From Candidatus Bathyarchaeota archaeon B26-1 (GTDB lineage: Archaea; Thermoproteota; Bathyarchaeia; Bathyarchaeales; B26-1), in contig LUCD01000053.1 of NCBI GenBank assembly GCA_001593925.1, positions 1-8,409 on the forward strand: a stretch of 8,409 nucleotides of DNA, given 5' to 3'. The notes under the pieces are model-generated. The model ran no database searches and was not told the DNA's origin. It saw only the letters and a program-made list of their open reading frames with translations. Within the stretch, counting starts at the first letter, position 1. Each line of letters opens with the position of its first letter. Positions 1 to 7,041 of the stretch are shown here, in pieces. The translations under genes and the position numbers were made by a program.

Positions 1-129
1 GCTTAGAGTCAGGGCCTTCGCGTGCAGTGGATCCTTCATACCGAACGCTTTCTTTCTTCGTGCCGAGTAACCGTCTAGGAATAGGCTCTTCGTCGGCGTG
101 ATGTCAACCTTAGCTGCTCCAGCACGCAT
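1..129 (-). CDS. Neutral/alkaline ceramidase-like protein, N-terminal fragment
   Basis: This is the first 43 codons of a minus-strand gene that continues beyond the left edge. The translation opens MRAGAAKVDITPTKSLFLDG and ends with DPLHAKALTLS. The pattern 'AG.AKVDITP', then a glycine/tyrosine stretch, then 'DPL.AKAL.L' is the typical start of the neutral/alkaline non-lysosomal ceramidase N-terminal domain, whose known members hydrolyse the amide bond of ceramides. Archaeal homologues are common in genome annotations but their substrate is not established, so an amide hydrolase of unknown substrate is the safe reading. The ATG at 127-129 is chosen because GGGGGTG lies 9 bases before it and a TATA box lies about 40 bases before it. 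An in-frame GTG four codons earlier would leave almost no room for a ribosome site. There is no signal peptide at this start, so a cytoplasmic enzyme is suggested. It is divergent from the M55 peptidase gene. The catalytic residues lie outside the window. Confidence 0.72.
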   Translation of the reverse strand, partial: MRAGAAKVDITPTKSLFLDGYSARRKKAFGMKDPLHAKALTLS

Positions 130-169
130 GACTTGTGGCACCCCCCTCCTGCTAGAGACGCCAACCGCA

Positions 170-181
170 TATATACCTTTT
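170..181 (-). promoter_or_regulatory. Archaeal promoter (BRE + TATA) of the ceramidase-like gene
   Basis: Read on the minus strand, AAAAGG is followed directly by TATATA, which matches the archaeal BRE plus TATA-box layout. Transcription would start about 25 bases downstream, near 147, giving a leader of roughly 18 bases that contains the GGGGGTG ribosome site. An 8-base palindrome AGTATACT (182-189) abuts the BRE on its upstream side and is a possible operator; that role is inference. Confidence 0.6.
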
Positions 182-266
182 AGTATACTGCGGATTACTG
201 GCTGAACCAGCAAGGCTCTAGCTAGGTTTTATGCTTAAGGAGAGAAAATCCGCACGATAAATCACC

Positions 267-273
267 TTTTTAA
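267..273 (+). promoter_or_regulatory. Probable TATA box of the M55 peptidase gene
   Basis: TTTTTAA lies about 36-42 bases before the GTG at 309, the same spacing seen for the other promoters in the window. It predicts a start of transcription near 296 and a leader of about 13 bases containing GGTGA (298-302). TTTTATG at 227-233 is a weaker alternative that would give a longer leader. Confidence 0.45.
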
Positions 274-308
274 GGAGGGTCATCTAAGGAACTACACGGT
301 GACTTGTG

Positions 309-1073
309 GTGAAGGTCTACATATTTACTGACATGGAAGGCATAAGCGGCATAACAACGAACGCAATATGGGACCAGAAGAGCGATGCGTACAGGGCGGG
401 GAGAACTCTCCTCACGAAGGAGGTTAACGCGGCGGTTGAGGGGGCACTCGAGGGAGGAGCCACAACGGTGGTCGTAAACGACGGACACGACGGACATAAC
501 AACATAATCGTGGAGGACCTCCATCCCGAGGCGGAGTATGAGACTGGAGAGTGCAGTCTCGACGAGACCTACGACGCGGCCTTCCTAATCGGGTACCACG
601 CTATGGCCGGGACTGAAAAGGCGTTCTTAGACCACACGCAGGGACCGAGGTGGCACAATTACTTCCTGAACGGGATTAGGGTTGGGGAGATAGGTCAGTG
701 CGCGGCTATAGCAGGCCATTACGGCGTTCCAGTGGTCTTGGTAACGGGAGACGCGGCCGCATGTAAGGAGGCAAAGGAGCTGCTAGGAGATGAGATCGAG
801 ACCGTCGTCGTAAAATATGCGTTGAACAGGTTCTCAGCTAGGTCGATCCACCCTAAGAAGGCGAGGAGGTTGATAAGGGAGGCGGCTAAACGCGCTCTTG
901 CCAAGGCGCATGAGATAAAACCGTTCAAGTTGAAGACTCCGATTGAGGTTAAGGTTGAGTGGGCGACAACCGACATCGCGGACAGCCTCGAACGCCGTGA
1001 GGGTGTGAGGAGAATAGACGCGAGGACCATAGTGAAGATTGTGCCTACCGCCCTTGAGATACTCAACTTTTGA
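309..1073 (+). CDS. dppA: M55 family D-aminopeptidase (DppA-like)
   Basis: The protein belongs to the M55 peptidase family, zinc enzymes that remove N-terminal D-amino acids from short peptides; Bacillus subtilis DppA is the studied member and forms a decamer. At the GTG at 309 the protein starts MKVYIFTDMEGISG, in register with the B. subtilis start as I recall it, so the metal ligands fall at Asp8, Glu10 and His60 (VNDGH), followed by His97 (GYHAM) and Glu127 (VGEIG). His109 in LDHT matches the catalytic histidine. All key residues are present. Length is 254 residues against about 274 for DppA. A GTG one codon earlier (306) is possible, but GGTGA at 298-302 is 6 bases from 309 and only 3 from 306. 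No signal peptide, so cytoplasmic. No dipeptide transporter gene lies beside it, unlike the Bacillus dpp operon, so a role in D-peptide salvage or in processing another amide is open. Confidence 0.9.
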   Translation: MKVYIFTDMEGISGITTNAIWDQKSDAYRAGRTLLTKEVNAAVEGALEGGATTVVVNDGHDGHNNIIVEDLHPEAEYETGECSLDETYDAAFLIGYHAMAGTEKAFLDHTQGPRWHNYFLNGIRVGEIGQCAAIAGHYGVPVVLVTGDAAACKEAKELLGDEIETVVVKYALNRFSARSIHPKKARRLIREAAKRALAKAHEIKPFKLKTPIEVKVEWATTDIADSLERREGVRRIDARTIVKIVPTALEILNF

Positions 1074-1116
1074 GGCTGATGTGGAGGAGCCCACGGATTA
1101 TCCCTTAAAGAGCAAG

Positions 1117-1125
1117 AATTTATTA
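1117..1125 (+). promoter_or_regulatory. Promoter of the DegT aminotransferase gene
   Basis: AATTTATTA preceded by AGCAAG resembles an archaeal BRE/TATA element. Its centre is about 37 bases before the ATG at 1159, predicting transcription from about 1148 and a leader near 11 bases. GGGTGG at 1148-1153 serves as the ribosome site. Its position rules against the longer reading frame that begins at 1039 inside the preceding gene. Confidence 0.55.
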
Positions 1126-1158
1126 GTTGATAGAGACCTTTCTGTCTGGGTGGTCGCG

Positions 1159-2397
1159 ATGCCGGAGAAATTGGCGATAGAAGGAGGTAAACCTGTACGC
1201 GAGAAGCCTCTGAGAGGCGGTTGGCCAGGAGCCATGATGATTGGCGAAGAGGAGAAGAAAGCCGTCCTAGAAGTCCTTGAGAACAAGTCTCTGTTCAGGT
1301 ATTATGGGCCGAACCCAAAGTATAAGGTGGCTCAGTTTGAGAAAGAGTTCGCTGAGTTCATCGGAACAAGATACGCACTGGCTGTCACTTCCGGCACTGC
1401 CGCCTTAAACGTCGGCATAGCCGCTCTAGAGGTCGGTCCCGGAGACGAGGTTATAGTTCCAGCCATAACATTCATAGCTTCGGCCGGCGCAGTGGCATGC
1501 CAAAGAGCTGTCCCTATCTTCGCCGAGATCGACTACTCGCTGGGGCTGGACCCGGAGGACGTGGAGAAGAAGATCACGGAACGCACAAAGGCCATAATGC
1601 CCGTTCACCTTCAAGGTGTCCCCTGCAGGATGGATGAGCTCATGGAGATAGCTGAGAAGCATGGCCTCAAGGTTATAGAAGACTGTGCCCAAGCGGCGGG
1701 GGCGAAATATAAGGGGAGGCGCGTCGGATCGATAGGCGACGTGGGAGCCTTCAGCCTGCAGCTGAACAAGCTGATAACCTGTGGGGATGGAGGAGTTGTG
1801 ACAACAGATGATGAGGAGATATACGAGAAGGCTGTGAGATACCATGATCACGGTTTCTTCAGGGGTAAGGAGGGAGGCGAACCTTTCGTCGGCCAAGTTT
1901 ACAGGATGAACGAGTTGAGTGGAGCCGTAGCCTTAGAGCAGTTGAGGAAGCTCGACAAGATAATCAGTCTTTTGAGGAGGGTTTATGACCGTGTGATCGA
2001 CGGCATAAAAGATGTGGACGGCATAAAATTAAGGGAGACCCCTGACGCGGACGGGGTTGCCGGGGTCAGCGTCTGCTTCTTCACCGAGGACATCGAGACC
2101 GCTGACAAGTTCATAGCGGCGCTTAGAGCCGAGGGAATACCCGCAGGCAGACTATACGGAGGGAAACCCGTCTATAGTCTACCGCAGATACTCCACCAGA
2201 GAACACTCAATAAGGCTGGATGCCCATGGAGATGCCCCTTGTACAAGGGTAAGGTGGAGTACAGGATGGGGATGTGCCCTAAGGCGGAGGATATAGCCAT
2301 GAGAGCCATCTTCATCTATCTGAGCCCCCTATACACCCTTCAAGACGCTGACGATATAATCCACGCCGTAAGGAAGGTAGCTGAAAACTTGCTTTGA
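1159..2397 (+). CDS. DegT/DnrJ/EryC1 family PLP-dependent aminotransferase
   Basis: A 412-residue aminotransferase of the sugar/cyclitol type, which moves an amino group, usually from glutamine or glutamate, onto a keto-sugar or keto-cyclitol. The start MPEKLAIEGGKPVR is typical for the family. Visible landmarks are the phosphate-cup motif TSGTAAL (77-83), the cofactor-ring motif IEDCAQA (173-179, Asp175 and Gln178), and the PLP lysine Lys204 in FSLQLNKLITCGDGG. A C-terminal segment with Cys355, Cys359 and Cys373 (CPWRCP...GMCP) and the helix DADDIIHAVRKV closes the fold at the usual length. The ATG at 1159 is preferred over an in-frame ATG at 1039, which would overlap the peptidase gene and add 40 residues with no family resemblance. 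Substrate cannot be told; glutamine:scyllo-inositol or amino-sugar transaminases are the nearest known roles. The next gene follows after 27 bases, so the two are probably co-transcribed. Confidence 0.92.
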   Translation: MPEKLAIEGGKPVREKPLRGGWPGAMMIGEEEKKAVLEVLENKSLFRYYGPNPKYKVAQFEKEFAEFIGTRYALAVTSGTAALNVGIAALEVGPGDEVIVPAITFIASAGAVACQRAVPIFAEIDYSLGLDPEDVEKKITERTKAIMPVHLQGVPCRMDELMEIAEKHGLKVIEDCAQAAGAKYKGRRVGSIGDVGAFSLQLNKLITCGDGGVVTTDDEEIYEKAVRYHDHGFFRGKEGGEPFVGQVYRMNELSGAVALEQLRKLDKIISLLRRVYDRVIDGIKDVDGIKLRETPDADGVAGVSVCFFTEDIETADKFIAALRAEGIPAGRLYGGKPVYSLPQILHQRTLNKAGCPWRCPLYKGKVEYRMGMCPKAEDIAMRAIFIYLSPLYTLQDADDIIHAVRKVAENLL

Positions 2398-2404
2398 AAG
2401 TGAT

Positions 2405-2419
2405 CTCCTAAAAGGGGTG
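2405..2419 (+). promoter_or_regulatory. Ribosome site of the TTG-started gene within a possible small hairpin
   Basis: GGGGTG (2414-2419) stands 5 bases before the TTG at 2425 and decides that start. Upstream CTCCT (2405-2409) can pair with AGGGG (2413-2417) across a three-base AAA loop, including one G-U pair, which would hide the ribosome site. The aminotransferase stop codon lies only 8 bases upstream, so translating ribosomes could open it. The ribosome site is well supported; the hairpin is short and its effect is inference. Confidence 0.4.
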
Positions 2420-2424
2420 CATTA

Positions 2425-3939
2425 TTGCGGATTCTAACAGGGTTAGTGATAGTCACCATAATCTTCACTGCCTATTTAACAAAATTTTATATTGACATTT
2501 CCGTCTTTCCGTCCATTGCCGGAATAGATGAGATAGAACCTTTTCCACTAGCAGGCCTCCAACCGCTCTTCGTCTTATCTTACGTGGCAAACAAGACGTG
2601 GGAGTACTACAATGAACGCTTAAGCATGCAACCTTACTATTACTGGCCGGGCTACTTCGCCTGGAATATACACTACGAGGTTAGGGGCTACATCAATCTA
2701 TATCGCCTCACTGGAGATAGGCTCTGGCTCGACAGGGCTGTGGCCAGAGTCGACCACATGGTTAACCTCTCCGATGTCAACGGCGACGGCGTCCCCTGCT
2801 GGGGAAACTATAACAGCACGTATGGGAGCCCTGAAGGGCCCTACGACCCTCCGGGAATGGACGGGTCCGTTGTGATCGACGGCGTCATCTCCATAGCCGT
2901 TATGGAGACGGCGGCGGCGATAAACGGCTTATATGGAAATGAGCCTGCCAGAGAGTATAGGGAGAAAGCTGAGAGGTACGTAGAGGTTATATCAAAGGTT
3001 GTTAAGAGGTGGTGGAACTACTGGACGAGTCTATCGAGTGATGAAGGCTACTACTGGTACTCCCCAAAACCCGAGGCGGCTGAATATGGGATAATAAACC
3101 AGTTCGGAGCCATGTGCGTTGCTGAGCTAATCCTCCACGACATTACTGGAGACGATGAATATCTGGTTCATCCCAGAATGTGCGCCAACTACTTCAAGAG
3201 GGCGCTCAGATATCTGCCGAACAGAGACGCCTACTTATGGAGGTACGCCTATGTCGGAGCGGAGAAGAACCCTGACAGGATGGAGGACGTGGGCCACGGA
3301 GCCATGGACGTGAGCTTCGCTTTCGAGATGTACAGGCGTGGCTTAGTCTTCAACGAGACCGATATGGTTAGGTTCTCAAACACTTACACGAACATCTTCT
3401 GGAAGGAAACTCTAACGGGAATCTTCTTAGGTTCCCATATCGACGGAAGCGGAACTAACGATTTCCCGCCAATACTCTGGGTTCAGCTGTCCCGATTCAA
3501 TTATAGGTTATGGTTCAATCAATGGAGATTGATCAACAAGTACTTGGCGGCGAGAAGGCTCGAGAAGACATATGGAGGCTACGTACTTCAGTTCTTAACC
3601 GAGATTATGCTCTATAACCCTGAAAGAGTAGAGAACTTTAAACGGGTTATGGAACAGGAGATTGAAAGGGCTAGGAACGTAGTGGCGGGGATTCCACTTC
3701 CATTCCAACCTTACAGGTACATGGCTGAAGAGGAAGTTAGAAAAGCCCAAGAGTCGATCAACGAGAGCACCCTCATATCATTTATACATGTAGAGAAGTC
3801 TCTTAGAATATCTTCGGCGGCGTCATTGTTAGGAACAGTTACGTACTTACTCGTTGGGGCTTGGGCGGTTGCTTGCACATTAACGTTAAGAAAACGTTCT
3901 GTGAGAGGTTGGAGGGCCTCAGCTGAGACTTTGAGTTGA
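2425..3939 (+). CDS. Membrane-anchored extracellular protein, probable helical-toroid glycan-processing domain
   Basis: I do not recognise an exact family. The 504-residue protein starts with a hydrophobic helix (about 3-19, ILTGLVIVTIIFTAYLT) and ends with another (about 464-487) followed by a basic tail (RKRSVRGWR), so a large domain of about 440 residues would be held outside the cell at both ends. That domain is rich in Trp and Tyr and has repeated helix pairs (GYINLYRLTGDRLWLDRAV at 88-106, VAELILHDITGDDEYL at 232-247), as in the (alpha/alpha) toroids of glycosidases, epimerases and polysaccharide lyases. Candidate active-site residues are in MEDVGHGAMDVSF (286-298; Glu287, His291, Asp295). 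DVNGDG at 117-122 resembles a calcium loop. Five N-glycosylation sequons (Asn56, 114, 130, 310, 446) fit an outside location. The TTG start is set by GGGGTG 5 bases upstream. It probably shares an mRNA with the aminotransferase. An uncharacterised carbohydrate-binding or non-enzymatic role is possible. Confidence 0.6.
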   Translation: MRILTGLVIVTIIFTAYLTKFYIDISVFPSIAGIDEIEPFPLAGLQPLFVLSYVANKTWEYYNERLSMQPYYYWPGYFAWNIHYEVRGYINLYRLTGDRLWLDRAVARVDHMVNLSDVNGDGVPCWGNYNSTYGSPEGPYDPPGMDGSVVIDGVISIAVMETAAAINGLYGNEPAREYREKAERYVEVISKVVKRWWNYWTSLSSDEGYYWYSPKPEAAEYGIINQFGAMCVAELILHDITGDDEYLVHPRMCANYFKRALRYLPNRDAYLWRYAYVGAEKNPDRMEDVGHGAMDVSFAFEMYRRGLVFNETDMVRFSNTYTNIFWKETLTGIFLGSHIDGSGTNDFPPILWVQLSRFNYRLWFNQWRLINKYLAARRLEKTYGGYVLQFLTEIMLYNPERVENFKRVMEQEIERARNVVAGIPLPFQPYRYMAEEEVRKAQESINESTLISFIHVEKSLRISSAASLLGTVTYLLVGAWAVACTLTLRKRSVRGWRASAETLS

Positions 3940-3977
3940 ACGCCATCTCTTCAACATGCATATTCGGCCCTTTGTAA

Positions 3978-3990
3978 AAGATTTTTATTT
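3978..3990 (+). promoter_or_regulatory. Promoter of the composite permease gene
   Basis: AAG followed by ATTTTTATTT forms a good archaeal TATA element. Its centre is about 45 bases before the ATG at 4031, predicting a start near 4011 and a 20-base leader carrying GGGTGG (4021-4026), 4 bases from the ATG. The gene therefore can be expressed independently of the upstream pair. Confidence 0.6.
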
Positions 3991-4030
3991 ATGTTACATT
4001 TACTTATCATGACTCACCAAGGGTGGAAGC

Positions 4031-7000
4031 ATGCTTAAGGGTTACAAGTTGCGCCTCTTGCCAGTACTCTTTTTAGTTTTCTCGTTTGTTCTAGCTCAAA
4101 GCTCCGTGCTAACGTCCGCCCGGGGTGAAGCTGTGATCCAAGGCGTCGTCATGGACGCTCTGACAGGCAAGTCCATCCCGGACGCTAAGGTTGTCATCTG
4201 GGACGTGTACGCTTATAAGAGAACGGTTATTGAGACCGACGCTGAGGGGAAGTACTCCTTTAACGTTGCTCCTGGCAACGCTTACATTCTGTACATCTAC
4301 TCCGATAATGAGGAGACTGAAGGATTCGACTATGTCCCAAAGAAAAGTTACACCTTCACAGTGAGGACTGGAGAGACCGTTAATCTGACATGTTATCTCG
4401 TTCCCGGCGCGTCGGTCTTGCTGACCGGGAGAATATACGACGTGAGAAGCCGGCCAGCTCGAATGTACTTCGTCGAAGTTATCGATCCACTCACAGGGAA
4501 TCCTCCAATGCAGAATCTCAGGCCCGATAACTTCTCCTTGATCTCCAGCTGGGGGGACTCCCCTGACGTTAAGAGGATGGGTCTTTCCCGAGAGCTTGTG
4601 GTGATCCCGGCTGGGGTGACCGTCGACCTCAAGGTGTGGACGAAGAGCTTGACTATAAGAAGGCCGCTGAGACCAGTGGACATCGAGTTTCTGGTGGATA
4701 ATAAGGGTTCCCATTACCACCTTTCTCAAGGAGAGGTTGTTGAGGCTGACTTGAGTTGGTACTCTCTTCGAGAGACGATAAAGATTGTGAGAGCTTACTG
4801 GGATGAGACCTGGGAGAATCTTGGAAGCATGGAGAGCATGGGGTTTTACTTGGGAGATTTGAAGGGGGTTATGCGTAGCGTTAGGAGGGAGATCGAGGCG
4901 GCGGAGGAGCTGTGGACCCAAGGAAAGTTCTTGGAAGCCTTCAACACGCTAATCGAGCCGTACTGGGTTATAACCGTTAAGGTCGTCTATGAGACGAGTC
5001 GTATGTGGATGATAGCTGAGTCTAGCGCCGTGTTCATGCCCCTCTTCCCGGCCTTCTTCGCCATCACCATGGGATTCTTCCTCTTTGAAGATACAAAGAA
5101 GAAGATACTCTCCAGCTGCATCTTCTACATGGCCTCCTTCGCCCTGTTATATTACGTCTATCCAGGGTTCCAAGTGGTGGAGAAGAGCCGTCTCCTCCTC
5201 ATATCGTCCTCCGTCTTCATATCCGTACTCTTCACGGTCTTCGGGCTTCCAAGGATGATAAAGGAGCCCGACGTGCCAAGCGCCTATCCTCTAAGAGCCG
5301 TTCTAAGCGTGGTCTTCTCCATGAGTAAAAGGAACATCAAACGCCGCTTAAGCAGAGGAATCTTAACGATAACGTCGCTTGCAATACTGGTTCTCGCCTT
5401 CACCGCCTTCACATCCTTCGGCAAGGCTTTAGGAATCTTAACTGAGCCCGTGACGGGCTTTCATCCCCCATCGAGTGGAATCCTAATCAAGAATCTTCCT
5501 TTACCATGGGAGGAAGGGATTGAAGAGCCATACATACGGATCGTACCGGAAGAGGTGGACGCCTACCGTGAACACCCAAACGTCGTTTTGGTCTCTCCTC
5601 TCGTCTGGGCTTCAGCCCCGGAACCCGACCAACCCATAGGCTCCTTAAGGATTAGAGATCAGGAATTCGAGGTATTTGGGATATTAGGAATAGACCCCTC
5701 ATTGGAGGTGAAGGTAACCGACATAAGTCAAACCTTGATTTCGGGCAATATCAGCGACCTCGAGTCTCCTGGAGGAGTTCTCATCAGCCAAGAGGCCGCC
5801 GATCACTTGGGAGTTGAGGTAGGTGACATCCTACCCTTCTACCTTCGATCATTGGGGTTGTACAAGAACCTGACGGTTGTGGGAGTAATAGACTCAGCTT
5901 CGCTGTCGCGTGTAATCGACATTAACGGAGAGTCCATCCTACCTTTCAGGAAGGTTACGAGAGAAGGCCAAGTAACCTACGCTAGAGTTGAGGCGTCTAG
6001 AGTTATAATCCTCAATTGGACGGCCCTCTTAGAGAAGGGTCAGCCCCTAGCGGATATGTCCGCGATCTCCCGTCTAGCGATCCAGCTCAGCGACCAAGGG
6101 TACGTCAAGGAGTTCGTTAGAGGAATAGTCTTCTCAAGAGAGTACACGGTATGGGTCTCGGCCAACGGGCAGGTTAGGAAGTTCTATCTGGGAGAGGCTG
6201 TGGAGATGGGAGGCTTAGCCATAGTGGTACCGCTCTTAATAGTGCTACTCAACGTCGGGTTGGTTATGCTCTCCGTCGTTAACGAGAGGACACGGGAGAT
6301 ATTCATCTTGACATGTGTAGGCTTCAACCCAACCCACATAGCCTCACTCTTCTTAGCCGAGTCCATCGTGATGGGTCTAGTGGGCGGAGGCATAGGTTAC
6401 CTCCTAGGTTTGAGCACCTACCGGTTGATGAGCCTATTCTCGATAGACATAGTCGTGAGGCAGAAGCTCGAGTGGTACTGGAGCGTGATAGGGGTCTTGC
6501 TCTCAGTGGGCGCGGCGGTCCTTTCAGCCGTTAGACCTGCGACGAGGGCCTCCATGAAGGTTACACCCTCCATCGTGAAGAAGGTTAAGCTGAGCGAGAA
6601 GGAGAAGGCGAAACGTGAAGAGGAGATATGGAGGATATACCAGTCACAGAGGATCACGATGCCCGTGAAGATAAAGGATCGGGAGATGGTCTTCTTCTCC
6701 TCATTCTTCTCGACGCGTATGCGAGAGATGGCGCGTGGAATCTACGAGAAGGTTAGAGACTACGGCGAGAGCGAGGTGAAGACCCCGGAAGGAGACCTAA
6801 TAAAACGCTTCAACTTCAAATACGTCATCCTTGGAGAACCCGGAGAGATCGCGATAATAAATGAACTTACAGCCACGAAGAAGAGCGGAAGCGAATACTA
6901 CTTCTTAACGTTAGAGAGCAAACCTGAAAAACCGGGAATCCCTGGAACATACCTCGATAGAACAATCAGGGTTCTTAGAGACCTCCTCGCCGAATGGGAA

Positions 7001-7033
7001 AGAGAAAGAGAAAAAATCCTAGGAGAAACTTAA
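4031..7033 (+). CDS. Composite FtsX/MacB-like ABC permease with N-terminal beta domain and cytoplasmic tail
   Basis: A 1000-residue membrane protein. Order: signal peptide (1 to about 30); a carboxypeptidase-regulatory-like beta sandwich (about 33-125: GVVMDALTGKSIPDAKVVIW, then TDAEGKYSFNVAPG); a second beta-rich stretch (128-245); a helical stretch (245-325); three membrane helices (about 331-352, 358-378, 387-406); then an FtsX-type unit with helix 442-465, an outer MacB-like domain (466-723, with GGVLISQEAADHLGVEVGD), and helices at 724-750, 768-797 and 815-836. The loop NERTREIFILTCVGFNPTHI (751-770) is the usual site that touches the ATPase. A charged tail (837-1000) stays inside. Positive charges (EDTKKK at 353-358, SKRNIKRRLSR at 432-442) agree with this topology. 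Type VII ABC systems of this class move lipids, proteins or drugs, or transmit mechanical force to envelope enzymes. No ATPase gene is in the window. Substrate unknown. The N-terminal domains and the tail go well beyond the usual 400-residue FtsX/MacB permease. Confidence 0.85.
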   Translation: MLKGYKLRLLPVLFLVFSFVLAQSSVLTSARGEAVIQGVVMDALTGKSIPDAKVVIWDVYAYKRTVIETDAEGKYSFNVAPGNAYILYIYSDNEETEGFDYVPKKSYTFTVRTGETVNLTCYLVPGASVLLTGRIYDVRSRPARMYFVEVIDPLTGNPPMQNLRPDNFSLISSWGDSPDVKRMGLSRELVVIPAGVTVDLKVWTKSLTIRRPLRPVDIEFLVDNKGSHYHLSQGEVVEADLSWYSLRETIKIVRAYWDETWENLGSMESMGFYLGDLKGVMRSVRREIEAAEELWTQGKFLEAFNTLIEPYWVITVKVVYETSRMWMIAESSAVFMPLFPAFFAITMGFFLFEDTKKKILSSCIFYMASFALLYYVYPGFQVVEKSRLLLISSSVFISVLFTVFGLPRMIKEPDVPSAYPLRAVLSVVFSMSKRNIKRRLSRGILTITSLAILVLAFTAFTSFGKALGILTEPVTGFHPPSSGILIKNLPLPWEEGIEEPYIRIVPEEVDAYREHPNVVLVSPLVWASAPEPDQPIGSLRIRDQEFEVFGILGIDPSLEVKVTDISQTLISGNISDLESPGGVLISQEAADHLGVEVGDILPFYLRSLGLYKNLTVVGVIDSASLSRVIDINGESILPFRKVTREGQVTYARVEASRVIILNWTALLEKGQPLADMSAISRLAIQLSDQGYVKEFVRGIVFSREYTVWVSANGQVRKFYLGEAVEMGGLAIVVPLLIVLLNVGLVMLSVVNERTREIFILTCVGFNPTHIASLFLAESIVMGLVGGGIGYLLGLSTYRLMSLFSIDIVVRQKLEWYWSVIGVLLSVGAAVLSAVRPATRASMKVTPSIVKKVKLSEKEKAKREEEIWRIYQSQRITMPVKIKDREMVFFSSFFSTRMREMARGIYEKVRDYGESEVKTPEGDLIKRFNFKYVILGEPGEIAIINELTATKKSGSEYYFLTLESKPEKPGIPGTYLDRTIRVLRDLLAEWEREREKILGET

Positions 7034-7041
7034 GCTCCTAG
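7019..7041 (+). repeat. Inverted repeat across the permease stop codon
   Basis: CTAGGAG (7019-7025) and CTCCTAG (7035-7041) form a perfect 7-base-pair stem with a 9-base loop that contains the TAA stop. No T-tract follows, so it is not a typical archaeal terminator; it could protect or define the 3' end of the mRNA. Function is inference. Confidence 0.4.

Noticed and set aside
719..1066. A 115-codon minus-strand frame
   Set aside because: It is antisense to the M55 peptidase, whose catalytic motifs are intact; no start signals were seen for it.
1039..1158. N-terminal extension of the aminotransferase from an ATG at 1039
   Set aside because: The 40 added residues do not resemble the family, overlap the peptidase gene, and lie upstream of or across the TATA element at 1117-1125.
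1426..1896. A 156-codon open frame on the minus strand
   Set aside because: It is antisense to the aminotransferase core, including the PLP-lysine region, which fixes the coding strand as plus.
4109..4921. A 270-codon open frame on the minus strand
   Set aside because: It lies wholly inside the permease gene, has no ribosome site or promoter of its own, and its translation shows no domain-like pattern; it is the antisense shadow of a well-supported gene.
6313..6534. A 73-codon plus-strand frame within the permease
   Set aside because: It overlaps the conserved FtsX membrane helices in another frame and its arginine/histidine-rich translation looks like out-of-frame sequence.
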